A DNA stretch of 64,000 bases, taken from contig NZ_RHHV01000009.1 in the NCBI RefSeq assembly GCF_003710905.1, positions 1-64,000 on the forward strand. Reading direction: 5' to 3'. The DNA comes from Brevibacillus parabrevis. Its GTDB lineage: Bacteria; Bacillota; Bacilli; Brevibacillales; Brevibacillaceae. The position numbers and the translations under genes are program-made. Under the pieces are notes generated by a model. That model saw nothing but the letters and a program-made list of their open reading frames with translations, was not told the DNA's origin and ran no database searches. Below are positions 47,393 through 55,614 of the stretch, one piece after another (the first letter of the stretch is position 1; every line of letters begins with the position of its first letter).

Positions 47393-47506
47393 ATGAAAAA
47401 AGTGATCGCGATTGGCTTTGCTCTGTTTATCGTTCTGTCTCTGTCTACGAGTGCTTTTGCAGGCAATTACGGATGCCCTACCCACTTTTGCTATGATCCA
47501 CGCTAG
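47393..47506 (+). CDS. small secreted two-cysteine peptide precursor (37 aa)
   Basis: ATG47393 is preceded by AAGGAGGTGG at a good spacing, with its own promoter and terminator. The product has a textbook signal peptide: MKK, a hydrophobic core (VIAIGFALFIVLSLS) and TSAFA before the likely cleavage. This leaves a 14-residue peptide (GNYGCPTHFCYDPR) with two Cys spaced by four residues that could form a disulfide loop outside the cell. No modification enzyme, transporter or immunity gene lies beside it. It does not match a family I know; signalling peptide, small toxin or wall peptide are open guesses. Confidence 0.8.
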   Translation: MKKVIAIGFALFIVLSLSTSAFAGNYGCPTHFCYDPR

Positions 47507-47528
47507 TCAAGCGAAGCGCAAACAATCA

Positions 47529-47554
47529 AGTCGCTCACCCGGGCGGCTTTTTTG
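47529..47554 (+). terminator. terminator of the 37-aa peptide gene
   Basis: Stem AGTCGC / GCGGCT (one G-T pair) with an 8-nt GC-rich loop, then TTTTTTG on the plus strand, 22 bp after the stop codon. Confidence 0.75.
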
Positions 47555-47607
47555 TATGTTTTCATGCAAAAGTTTGCTGTAAAGTGAACTGGCACAAGCG
47601 GGTTACT

Positions 47608-47650
47608 AAAAAAAGGGACATAGCAACCATCACAGAAGGTCGCTATGTCC
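47608..47650 (-). terminator. terminator of lepA
   Basis: Long stem GGACATAGCGACC / GGTTGCTATGTCC (47616-47650) with one mismatch and a 9-nt loop, followed by CTTTTTTT on the minus strand. Confidence 0.92.
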
Positions 47651-47712
47651 ACCTTTTATCGAGAGCATGACCAAAGATGCTGCGAACATCTTTGCTTCAT
47701 TCGCTCAAGCTC

Positions 47713-49530
47713 TTACTTCTTCTCATCCATGCGCAATACAGCCATAAACGCTTCTTGTGGAACTTCCACGGAACCGACGGACTTCATGCGCTTCTTTCCT
47801 TCTTTTTGCTTTTCGAGCAGCTTGCGTTTCCGCGAGATGTCCCCGCCGTAACATTTGGCAAGAACGTTTTTGCGCAGCGCGCTGATCGTCTCGCGGGCAA
47901 CGACCTTGTGCCCGATTGTCGCCTGAATCGGCACCTCGAACTGCTGACGCGGAATCAGTTCCTTTAGCTTTTCACAAATGACTTTTCCGCGCGCATAAGC
48001 GGTATCTTTGTGCACGATAAACGACAGGGCGTCGACCATCTCGCTGTTCAGGAGAATGTCCATCTTCACGAGCTTGGACGGCTTGTAGCCTGCCAGCTCG
48101 TAGTCGAAGGACGCATATCCGCGCGTACCCGACTTCAGCATGTCGAAAAAGTCGTAGACGATCTCGGAGAGCGGCATGTCGTATTTCAGTTGCACGCGAT
48201 TTTCGCCCATGTACTGCATGTCGAGAAACTCCCCGCGCTTGCCTTGGCAAAGCTGCATAACGTCCCCGACGTATTCTTTTGGCACCATAATCGTCGCCAG
48301 CACGTAAGGCTCCTCGATCATTTCGATCTTTTGCGCTTCCGGCATTTTGGACGGGTTGTCGATCTCGAACACTTCGCCATTCGTCCGCGTGATGCGGTAA
48401 ATTACGCTCGGTGCAGTCGTGATCAGGTTGATGTTAAATTCGCGCTCGATGCGCTCCTGGATGATCTCCATGTGCAGAAGGCCCAGGAAGCCGCAACGGA
48501 ACCCGAAGCCGAGCGCTTGCGATGTCTCCGGCTCGAATTGCAGCGATGCGTCGTTCAACTGGAGCTTTTCGAGTGCTTCGCGCAGATCGTTGTACTCGTT
48601 TGTCTCGATCGGGTACAGACCGCAGAAAACCATCGGGTTGATCTTGCGGTAGCCCGGCAACGGTTCAGCAGCAGGACGGGCAGCATCTGTGATCGTATCC
48701 CCGACGCTTGTGTCGCCTACTGTTTTGATCGAAGCGGCTACGTATCCTACGTCTCCGACTGTCAATTCTTCCACTTGGGTCTGGCGCGGCGTGGACGTCC
48801 CGATTTCCGTTACCTCGAAGGACTTGCCTGTCGCCATCATTTTGATCTTCATGCCTTTTTTCAGCGTACCGTTGATGACGCGAATCGAAGCGATAACGCC
48901 GCGGTACGCATCAAAGTACGAGTCGAAAATCAAGGCTTGCAGCGGCGCATCCGGATCTCCTTCTGGAGCCGGAACTTTTTGCACGACCGCTTCCAGCACT
49001 TCTTTGATCCCGATTCCGGCTTTGGCAGAGGTGAGTACCGCTTCACTGGCATCCAGCCCGATCACGTCCTCCACCTCTTGCTTCACGCGCTCAGGCTCTG
49101 CGCTCGGCAAGTCGATTTTGTTGATAACCGGAATGATCTCCAGATTGCTGTCCAGCGCCAAATAGACGTTGGCAAGCGTCTGGGCTTCGATCCCCTGGGC
49201 GGCGTCCACGACGAGAATGGCTCCTTCACAGGCCGCCAAACTGCGGGATACTTCGTACGTAAAGTCTACGTGTCCAGGTGTGTCGATCAGGTGGAGAATG
49301 TAGTCCTCTCCGTCATCTGCTTTATAGTTCAAACGCACGGCATTCAGCTTGATTGTAATCCCGCGCTCTTTTTCCAGCTCCATCGTATCCAGAAACTGGG
49401 CTTCCATCTCACGTGCGGTAAGCGCTCCTGTCAGCTCCAAAATCCGGTCTGCCAGCGTCGACTTTCCATGGTCAATGTGGGCGATGATGGAAAAATTTCG
49501 AATCCTCTTTTGTCTTTCACGGCGATCCAT
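47713..49530 (-). CDS. lepA: elongation factor 4 (LepA)
   Basis: A 605-aa translational GTPase. The G domain starts [19 protein letters not shown], has [20 protein letters not shown] and [16 protein letters not shown]-like domains follow with [20 protein letters not shown], and the LepA-specific C-terminal domain ([39 protein letters not shown]) ends RMDEKK. It back-translocates or rescues stalled ribosomes. The frame extends to 49740, but ATG49530 ([11 protein letters not shown]) is the family start, with GGGAGGG about 12 nt upstream. Confidence 0.97.
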   Translation of the reverse strand: MDRRERQKRIRNFSIIAHIDHGKSTLADRILELTGALTAREMEAQFLDTMELEKERGITIKLNAVRLNYKADDGEDYILHLIDTPGHVDFTYEVSRSLAACEGAILVVDAAQGIEAQTLANVYLALDSNLEIIPVINKIDLPSAEPERVKQEVEDVIGLDASEAVLTSAKAGIGIKEVLEAVVQKVPAPEGDPDAPLQALIFDSYFDAYRGVIASIRVINGTLKKGMKIKMMATGKSFEVTEIGTSTPRQTQVEELTVGDVGYVAASIKTVGDTSVGDTITDAARPAAEPLPGYRKINPMVFCGLYPIETNEYNDLREALEKLQLNDASLQFEPETSQALGFGFRCGFLGLLHMEIIQERIEREFNINLITTAPSVIYRITRTNGEVFEIDNPSKMPEAQKIEMIEEPYVLATIMVPKEYVGDVMQLCQGKRGEFLDMQYMGENRVQLKYDMPLSEIVYDFFDMLKSGTRGYASFDYELAGYKPSKLVKMDILLNSEMVDALSFIVHKDTAYARGKVICEKLKELIPRQQFEVPIQATIGHKVVARETISALRKNVLAKCYGGDISRKRKLLEKQKEGKKRMKSVGSVEVPQEAFMAVLRMDEKK

Positions 49531-49603
49531 GTGTTGTTCGTTCCCTCCCACGCGAATCCATTCAAACGTACAGATTGCGCCTCGCAAAAATACACTAACG
49601 GTA

Positions 49604-49633
49604 ATTATAACAAACGCTTGATACAAAGAGCAA
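49604..49633 (-). promoter_or_regulatory. promoter of lepA
   Basis: -35 TTGCTC (49633-49628), 18 nt, -10 TATAAT (49609-49604), about 75 bp upstream of the lepA start and divergent from the HIT gene, whose own -10 may be TATGAT at 49686-49691. Confidence 0.65.
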
Positions 49634-49719
49634 CCAAAGAGAATACGGCACTTGCCACGTTTTTTGCTCCCGCCAAAACTTTCTTTATGATAAAGTGGTC
49701 TTAAAAAAAGGAGACTGGC

Positions 49720-50196
49720 ATGCGAACAGAGCTTCAACAAGCGGAGCGTTTCGATTGCCTTGGCTGCCGACTGGCCTTATCCGCAGAGCCTGCCCATGTC
49801 GTCTATGAGAACGATTGGGTGACCTGCCTCTTGGATATCGATCCTTTTTCCGAGGGCCACATGCTGATTTTGCCCAAGCGGCATCTCGTTGAATGGACAG
49901 ATTTGGATGCAGTGACCATGCAAAAAGTGACGGAAGCGGCGACCCTCATGTCTCAAACCATTGCAAGTGTGTACAAGCCTGCCGGAATTACGCTCTGTCA
50001 AAATGGCGGCGCTTTTAACGATCTGACCCACTTTCATCTGCACGTCATCCCGCGCTTTCCCGACGACGGTTTCGCCTGGAGCGAGCCGCGGCAGGAGCAT
50101 GGAGCCGGAACGCGTCTGGCCCAAACACGTACACTGTTAGCGGAAGCGGTTAAAAACGGGAAGCAGACGGAGCTTCCTGAACGAAACGGAGACTGA
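49720..50196 (+). CDS. HIT family protein
   Basis: A 158-aa histidine-triad protein. The triad is [10 protein letters not shown] (His104, His106, His108), with [20 protein letters not shown] preceding. The N-terminal CLGCRL Cys pair together with His residues could bind zinc, as in some HIT hydrolases. It is distinct from the HinT-like gene at 28898. ATG49720 has AAAAAAGGAG at 6 nt. It is followed 6 bp later by a GNAT gene on the same transcript. Confidence 0.92.
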   Translation: MRTELQQAERFDCLGCRLALSAEPAHVVYENDWVTCLLDIDPFSEGHMLILPKRHLVEWTDLDAVTMQKVTEAATLMSQTIASVYKPAGITLCQNGGAFNDLTHFHLHVIPRFPDDGFAWSEPRQEHGAGTRLAQTRTLLAEAVKNGKQTELPERNGD

Positions 50197-50202
50197 TCCC
50201 AC

Positions 50203-51075
50203 GTGAAAAGCACGACCCATCGCCTGCATACTTTGTCTGCCGCTGACATTCCCGATCTGATCGCCCTCTCTGACTCAGTAGGCTGGGACTATGATGAAGC
50301 GGAAATTCGCACGATTCTGTCTATTGGTACGGTATTCGGACACAAAGATGACAGTGACAGGATCGTTTCTTCTGCGGCCATTATTGAATATGAAGAAGGG
50401 CTGGCTACGATCGGCATGGTTATCGTCCACTCCTCATGCCGCGGGCTAGGGTACGGGCGCGACCTGATGGAAGCCTGTATGAAGGCTGTTTCCGGCGATA
50501 CGGCCATCATGCTGATCGCCACGCCCGATGGAGAACCGCTCTACCAGCGACTCGGTTTTGTGACAGCTACCCACATCCACAAGTTTTTGCGCCGTGGCGA
50601 TACACCTGTCGTCCCCCCTGCCGCAAAAGCCGTGCCTTATCACATCGCTTCTATGGAAGAGGAAGAGACGGATTTGGAACGCGTGGTTGAACTCGATCAG
50701 GGAGCGCTTGGCAGCCGCCGCTCGCTTTTTGTGCAAATGCGCAAAGCCCAGGCGGCTCGTTGTCTGGTTGCCAAAGATGCTAATGGCACCGTTGTCGGCT
50801 ACGGCTTTGCTGTCCAAGGCCCGATCAACTTGATCGCCGGGCCGATTGTCGCCCGGGACGCGGACATGGCAATCCAGCTGCTCTGTGCACTGATCCAAAA
50901 CCACGACGGACAGGTGCGAATCGACGTACCGGATGGACCGGAAGCATTCCTGGCCTTTTTGGAGCAAAACGGTTTTCAAAAGGCGTCGCGGCCACCTGTC
51001 ATGGTCGCAAATGCCAAAAGCTTGCCCCAGCGCAACGGCAGCTACTTCGCCATCGGGGCGCAAATTTACGGCTAG
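50203..51075 (+). CDS. GNAT family N-acetyltransferase (two-domain)
   Basis: A 290-aa protein. Residues 1-140 form a GNAT fold, with the acetyl-CoA-binding motif SCRGLGYGRDLMEACMK (78-94) and PLYQRLGFV. Residues 150-290 look like a second, degenerate GNAT-like half (CLVAKDANGTVVGYGFAVQG, FLEQNGFQKASRPPVMV), an arrangement seen in a group of uncharacterised acetyltransferases. The substrate is unknown. GTG50203 has CGGAG near it and the gene follows the HIT gene by 6 bp. Confidence 0.9.
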   Translation: MKSTTHRLHTLSAADIPDLIALSDSVGWDYDEAEIRTILSIGTVFGHKDDSDRIVSSAAIIEYEEGLATIGMVIVHSSCRGLGYGRDLMEACMKAVSGDTAIMLIATPDGEPLYQRLGFVTATHIHKFLRRGDTPVVPPAAKAVPYHIASMEEEETDLERVVELDQGALGSRRSLFVQMRKAQAARCLVAKDANGTVVGYGFAVQGPINLIAGPIVARDADMAIQLLCALIQNHDGQVRIDVPDGPEAFLAFLEQNGFQKASRPPVMVANAKSLPQRNGSYFAIGAQIYG

Positions 51076-51095
51076 CCGTCTTCGCGCGTGCCATC

Positions 51096-51138
51096 GAAAA
51101 AGCGGACCTGCTCCTGTTCGGGCATGGTCCGCTTCTTT
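51096..51138. terminator. bidirectional terminator after the GNAT gene
   Basis: 9-bp perfect stem AAGCGGACC / GGTCCGCTT (51100-51134). TTTTTCG follows on the minus strand and CTTTG on the plus strand, so it lies between two convergent units and can serve both. Confidence 0.8.
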
Positions 51139-51156
51139 GCAAGAAAAGACATCGGC

Positions 51157-52143
51157 TTACCGGTTGTTCTCAAGCTGTTCCAGCACTTTTGGCGGAAAAA
51201 GCTTTTGCAAGCTGCTCATGTATCGGTTACCGTCCTCAGGCATCTGCATATTTTGCACACGGTACTTTTGCCCGTCGTAAACGATGTGAAAAACCATCGG
51301 GGCACTGACGCCAGAAGAGTGCAGCGGATTTTTGCTCAACACGTTCACCCAGGCGTAGACTGTCCGGCGCTCTGCATCCGGCGCATCCACGCCGAGCAGT
51401 TCCAGCGTAACTTGCCTGTCCGCCGCCATTATGCCCAACTGCTTGCCTTCTGTCTCCAAATAGTTGCGGATAATTGGTTCCACCAGATCGCGATTGGCTG
51501 GCGATATTCCCTTTTTCACCTCGACAAAAACTTGCCCCACGTGTTTTCCCTGAGCCAAAACTTGCAGCTTCCACACGCCCGGATCGGGCAAGGCAATCCC
51601 GGTTGGAACATGTCCGGTCGCGTCGTGCAGCGGCCCCATCACCTGGTAGCTGCCAAGCTCTACCCGTTTCCCATCCGTCCTGTAGGCGACGATCTCTACC
51701 TGTGACAATCCGCTGCCGTTCAACAGCCAGATGAAGCGTTGCGTCTGCCCTTCGTACAGCTCATTGGGATCGGTCATCGCCCGCACAGGCTTTTCACCAA
51801 TGTACGAAAAAGTTTGCTCCAGGTAAGTGGCTGAGTGCTGCGGCATCGGCTTCCACAAGTCGGGTGAGGTCAATTGGCCGCCGGGCAATAGTTCAGGCAC
51901 AGGCTTCCCTGCGCGCTCCCCTTGGCTAGTCGGCCCACTCAGCGAAAAGGACGACCATAGCCAAACGACCAGCAGCAAGCCCGCCACGGGCAGCGCAAAC
52001 CTTTTCCAGACAATCGGCAGTCTGTCTTTTTGCCTGATCCGCTCGCGCACGCCGTTTTTCATCGCTTCCGTAAAGTGGACGTCGCGCAAAACGGTTTGAT
52101 CGGCCCTGTCCTTCAAATTTGCGATCCATCGGTTGTCGTCCAT
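51157..52143 (-). CDS. membrane protein paired with an ECF sigma factor (probable anti-sigma)
   Basis: A 328-aa single-pass protein. About 47 cytoplasmic residues (MDDNRWIANLKDRADQTVLR) precede one transmembrane helix (ALPVAGLLLVVWLWSSFSL, about 50-68). An extracytoplasmic domain of 260 residues follows, with beta-rich repeats (VEIVAYRTDGKRVELGSYQV) and a GerMN-like-sized C-terminal part. There is no HxxxCxxC zinc anti-sigma motif. The start ATG52143 has AAGGGAG at 9 nt and overlaps the sigma gene by 31 bp. The anti-sigma role rests on context and topology. Confidence 0.75.
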   Translation of the reverse strand: MDDNRWIANLKDRADQTVLRDVHFTEAMKNGVRERIRQKDRLPIVWKRFALPVAGLLLVVWLWSSFSLSGPTSQGERAGKPVPELLPGGQLTSPDLWKPMPQHSATYLEQTFSYIGEKPVRAMTDPNELYEGQTQRFIWLLNGSGLSQVEIVAYRTDGKRVELGSYQVMGPLHDATGHVPTGIALPDPGVWKLQVLAQGKHVGQVFVEVKKGISPANRDLVEPIIRNYLETEGKQLGIMAADRQVTLELLGVDAPDAERRTVYAWVNVLSKNPLHSSGVSAPMVFHIVYDGQKYRVQNMQMPEDGNRYMSSLQKLFPPKVLEQLENNR

Positions 52144-52661
52144 TCCCACTCGCTCCCTTCCCCAAGACTCTGCTTCAAGTGTTGCCTCGCCCTGTGCAGA
52201 CGGGTTCTCGCGGTCCCTTCGGATATGCGAAGGACGTCAGCTACCTCTTTGATCGACAAATCTGCGTAGTAATGCAGGACGATCACCTGACGATACAAGG
52301 GCGCAAGCTGCAACACCTCAGCCACGAGCTGATTCCGCTGCTCCTGATGCAGCACGAGGCTTTCGGTGGACAGCTCGCCATCTTTTCTGATCCAGGAGCG
52401 AGGGAGGATATGGCGGAATGACCACGACCGCAAATAGCCTTTGCATTCATTGACGGCGATCCGGTATAGCCATGTATGAACGCTGCTCTCCCCGCGAAAA
52501 CGCGGAAGATGCTGGTACGCCTTCACAAACACTTCTTGGGTAATGTCCTCTGCCAAACTGTGATCCTTGACCAGAAAAGTGACAAGGCGAAGAATCCGCG
52601 TCCCGTAGTCTTGCATGATTTGTTCAAAAGCAGCTTCGACAGTCGGCTGCAATTTATCCAA
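52113..52661 (-). CDS. ECF-type RNA polymerase sigma factor
   Basis: A 182-aa sigma-70 family protein. Region 2 (FLVKDHSLAEDITQEVFVKA, YQHLPRFRGESSVHTWLYRI) and region 4 (LPLYRQVIVLHYYADLSIKE-type, then VADVLRISEGTARTRLHRAR) are both clear, with no region 3, as in the ECF group. The start is TTG52661 with AAGGAGGT at 8 nt. It is followed by the membrane partner with overlap. An ECF-like promoter (TGTAAC-N16-CATC) just upstream suggests autoregulation. Confidence 0.95.
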   Translation of the reverse strand: MDKLQPTVEAAFEQIMQDYGTRILRLVTFLVKDHSLAEDITQEVFVKAYQHLPRFRGESSVHTWLYRIAVNECKGYLRSWSFRHILPRSWIRKDGELSTESLVLHQEQRNQLVAEVLQLAPLYRQVIVLHYYADLSIKEVADVLRISEGTARTRLHRARQHLKQSLGEGSEWEWTTTDGSQI

Positions 52662-52698
52662 GGGCGCGACCTCCTTCCCACAAATCCTTTACTGGTTA

Positions 52699-52724
52699 GA
52701 TGCAACCGTCCGGATTTTGTTACA
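52699..52724 (-). promoter_or_regulatory. candidate ECF-type autoregulated promoter
   Basis: TGTAAC (52724-52719), 16 nt, CATC (52702-52699). The AAC-containing -35 is typical of ECF promoters (for example sigma-X, TGTAAC). It overlaps the stop codon of the methyltransferase gene and precedes the sigma gene by about 35 bp. Confidence 0.55.
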
Positions 52725-53730
52725 GCGAAAGGGCAGAAATTTTTTTGGCAATGATCGTCCAGCGCGTCGCGGCTCCCGGTGCACCCGGCGGCTCCGCAAA
52801 CGGATAGCCCCCGTGCTGCCAGCGATCCGCCTCGTATTCTTCGGTTTGTTCTGGCAGCTCGCTGTGGTGACAGACGACATTTTCCATGCTTTGCACGATC
52901 TCGTATCCCGCCGCTTCCAAAAGCAGATGCAGCTCTCCCGGCAACAACAGCGCCAGCTCCCGCTCCACCCTGTAGCGCGGCTGTTCCATCTGCTCCAAAA
53001 ACGTCTCGTACGTCAGCGTGTAACGAAATTTTTGCTCGGCCAAAAGCGTTTCTCCCTCCACCTTTTGGTAAACCATCCGGTCAGGGAAAACGAATTTGCG
53101 CTGCATGACGGACCACTTGCTGTTGACGGGCGGAAGCAGCAAGTCAATCGCAACCGTCCCGTTCGCGGTCAAATGCTGTCCGATCACCGCAAGGAACTGT
53201 CGCTGCTCCGCTCTACAGGTCGCCTGCTGAAAGATGCCTTCCGGAAGCAGTATGTGCGTGAAGGTGGAATCGAGCTGCAATTCGCGTACATCTTGCTCCA
53301 CGAGCACGAGCAAATCCTCCTGGTCTTTCAGCATGCGCCGTTTCTTTTTCGTCGCCATCTCCAGCATGTCCGGACTGTTGTCCACGCCGCAGACGGACAG
53401 CCCACACCGCGCCAGCTCAATCGCGATCCGCCCCGTGCCTACCCCAAGCTCCAGCACAGACACGGGAGCGAGCTGCGCTTCCTGCATGAGCCAGTTGCGA
53501 TAAAAGGCGATCCCCGCCTTGCCCGCGAACTGATCGTAGTAAGTGGCTTCCAGCCCGATGTATTTGGCTTCAGGCAGAGGTAGATGCCGCCCTTCTCCCT
53601 GCATGCCGCACGTCGTACAGACGGAGCCTGCCAAATGTGAAAAAGGCACCCCCGGTGGGACGCCATTTTTCGTATCGCCTAACCATTCATCATATCGAAA
53701 TTTGCATACCTGGCAGCTGTAAACACTCAT
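52720..53730 (-). CDS. rubredoxin-like domain fused to a class I SAM methyltransferase
   Basis: A 336-aa two-domain protein. Residues 1-48 look like rubredoxin: CQVC (Cys6, Cys9), DTKNGVPPGVPFSHL and CTTCG (Cys38, Cys41), with spacing and the GVPPGxPF loop of true Fe(Cys)4 rubredoxins. From about 60 on there is a class I methyltransferase: VSVLELGVGTGRIAIELARC (90-109, motif I), VCGVDNSPDML (motif II) and an LPEGIFQQ motif. It overlaps btuD by 4 bp (ATGA) and is the last gene of the cobalamin-riboswitch operon. The substrate is unknown; a corrinoid- or redox-linked methyl transfer is inferred only from context. Confidence 0.88.
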   Translation of the reverse strand: MSVYSCQVCKFRYDEWLGDTKNGVPPGVPFSHLAGSVCTTCGMQGEGRHLPLPEAKYIGLEATYYDQFAGKAGIAFYRNWLMQEAQLAPVSVLELGVGTGRIAIELARCGLSVCGVDNSPDMLEMATKKKRRMLKDQEDLLVLVEQDVRELQLDSTFTHILLPEGIFQQATCRAEQRQFLAVIGQHLTANGTVAIDLLLPPVNSKWSVMQRKFVFPDRMVYQKVEGETLLAEQKFRYTLTYETFLEQMEQPRYRVERELALLLPGELHLLLEAAGYEIVQSMENVVCHHSELPEQTEEYEADRWQHGGYPFAEPPGAPGAATRWTIIAKKISALSL

Positions 53731-54533
53731 AACGCTTTGACCTCCTGTCGAGATTGCTCGTTGCGCAATGCTTCGGAAAAGAAATAGACGTGTTTTTTCC
53801 CTGTGCGCGGATGAGTGATTACTTCCGTTTCTACCCCGAACACATCCCGAATCAAGCCGGGTTCCAAAACCTCATCAGGGGTGCCGGAAGCGACCAGCTC
53901 ACCGTCGCGGATGACGTACAGCCGATCACAGTACATCGCGGCGATGTTGAGATCGTGCAGCGATGAAAACACGGTAATTCCGAGTGTTTTGACCAAATCC
54001 ATGACTTGCAGCTGATACCGGACATCCAGATGGTTGGTCGGCTCGTCGAGAACGAGAAACTCCGCTTGCTGCACCAGCGCCCTGGCAATCAAGACGCGCT
54101 GCTTTTCCCCGCCGGACAAGGAAAAAAAGCTGCGCTCGGCGTAAGCCTGCATCCCCACTCGTTCCAGCGACTCCTCACAAATGCGGCTGTCGGCTGTCGT
54201 GTCCGTTTGAAACAGCCGCTTATGCGGTGAGCGGCCCATCATGACTATCTCCATGACCGTAAAGTCAAATTCGACCGAGCTTTCCTGACGAACCACCGCC
54301 ATGCGCTGTGCATTTTGCCGTGCAGACAACTGGTACACGTTGTCATCGTCGAGCGAAATCAATCCGCTGTACGGCTTCAGCACGCGATAAATGCTTTTGA
54401 GCAAAGTCGACTTCCCGCTGCCATTCGGCCCGATCAGCCCGACGAACTCACCGGAGCGGACCGTCAGACTGACGTTGTGCAAAATCGTTTTGTTTTCCAG
54501 CCCGACTGTAATGTTCTCCACATTCAGATTCAT
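53727..54533 (-). CDS. btuD: cobalamin/iron-complex ABC transporter ATP-binding protein
   Basis: A 268-aa ATPase of the FecE/BtuD type. Walker A GLIGPNGSGKSTLL (33-46), signature LSGGEKQRVLIARAL, Walker B EFLVLDEPTNHLDV and the switch His in FSSLHDLNIAAMYCDR are present. The sequence family also serves siderophores, so cobalamin specificity comes from the riboswitch upstream of the operon. Its start overlaps btuC by 4 bp, and its stop overlaps the methyltransferase start. Confidence 0.92.
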   Translation of the reverse strand: MNLNVENITVGLENKTILHNVSLTVRSGEFVGLIGPNGSGKSTLLKSIYRVLKPYSGLISLDDDNVYQLSARQNAQRMAVVRQESSVEFDFTVMEIVMMGRSPHKRLFQTDTTADSRICEESLERVGMQAYAERSFFSLSGGEKQRVLIARALVQQAEFLVLDEPTNHLDVRYQLQVMDLVKTLGITVFSSLHDLNIAAMYCDRLYVIRDGELVASGTPDEVLEPGLIRDVFGVETEVITHPRTGKKHVYFFSEALRNEQSRQEVKAL

Positions 54534-55567
54534 CGTCCGCTACCTCCGAAAGAATAAGAACTGCGCAGCATCAGCCAAATAAAGAACGGGCCTCCGCACA
54601 ACGCCGTGATGATCCCGATGGGAAGTTCCTCCGGGGCAAAAGCAAGCCGGGCAATCACGTCCGCCCAGATCAGAAAAATCGCTCCCAGCAAGGCGCTGAC
54701 GGGCAAGACGCGTCGGTGATCGGAACCGACGATAACCCGCACGATATGCGGCATCATCAAACCGACAAATCCGATCGCTCCGCTGATCGAGACGATGACT
54801 CCCGTGAGCAGGGCCGTAATGACCAACAGCAGCTTGCGAAATTGCACCGTGTTGACCCCAAGCGTCCCGGCAGACTCCTCGCCCATCAGCATCGCATTCA
54901 ACGAACGATACTGCGCCAGCAGCACGATCAGACAAATGACTACGATCAATGTCGGGATGGTCAAATACTCCCACTTGCCGCCCGCGAGACTGCCGCTCAT
55001 CCAGAACAACACCGAGCGGATGCCGTGTTCGTTTGGCGCAGAAAAAATGATCAAACTGGTAATCGCCGACAAAATCGCAGAAATGGCAATCCCCGCCATG
55101 AGCAAGCGCACGGTCGAGTTTTGCCCGCCGATTCGCGACAAAGTAAAAATAAGCAGGATCGAGACAAGCGCCCCTGTGAAAGCGCCAAACGACAGGGCGA
55201 ATTGTCCGTACATGCTGAATGCTCCGAACAAAATCACCAAAGTCGCTCCAGCCGATGCTCCCGAGGAAACGCCTAATATGTACGGATCTGCCAGGGAGTT
55301 GCGAACGAGAGACTGAATCGCAACCCCCACAACAGATAGACCAGCCCCGACAACTGCCCCCAACAGGACACGGGGAAACCGAATATCCCAGATAATTGTC
55401 TGCTCTCCTTTTGACCAATCCACTTCGATCCACTGGTTGGTCAGCGGAAGATTCGATAAGGCAATTTTCCACACTGTCGCTGGTTTGATTTCCACCGAGC
55501 CGAGTGTTACCGCAAACGTAATCGAGACGAGCAACCCGATCAGCAGGGCAACGATGATGAAGGGCAT
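54530..55567 (-). CDS. btuC: cobalamin/iron-complex ABC transporter permease
   Basis: A 345-aa polytopic permease of the FecCD/BtuC family with about ten helices. Typical stretches: FPRVLLGAVVGAGLSVVGVA, LADPYILGVSSGASAGATLV, GAIGFVGLMMPHIVRVIVGS, DHRRVLPVSALLGAIFLIWA and PEELPIGIITALCGGPFFIW. It forms the BtuC2D2 channel. It is 47 bp downstream of the binding-protein gene. Confidence 0.92.
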   Translation of the reverse strand: MPFIIVALLIGLLVSITFAVTLGSVEIKPATVWKIALSNLPLTNQWIEVDWSKGEQTIIWDIRFPRVLLGAVVGAGLSVVGVAIQSLVRNSLADPYILGVSSGASAGATLVILFGAFSMYGQFALSFGAFTGALVSILLIFTLSRIGGQNSTVRLLMAGIAISAILSAITSLIIFSAPNEHGIRSVLFWMSGSLAGGKWEYLTIPTLIVVICLIVLLAQYRSLNAMLMGEESAGTLGVNTVQFRKLLLVITALLTGVIVSISGAIGFVGLMMPHIVRVIVGSDHRRVLPVSALLGAIFLIWADVIARLAFAPEELPIGIITALCGGPFFIWLMLRSSYSFGGSGR

Positions 55568-55614
55568 CTTGATCTTATGCAGGGCCGTTCCCTCCTTAAT
55601 TAAGCAGCCGTTCT

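Noticed and set aside
49531..49740. 70-codon N-terminal extension of LepA
   Set aside because: It contains the lepA promoter (TATAAT at 49609-49604) and the divergent HIT-gene start region; the conserved family start is at 49530.
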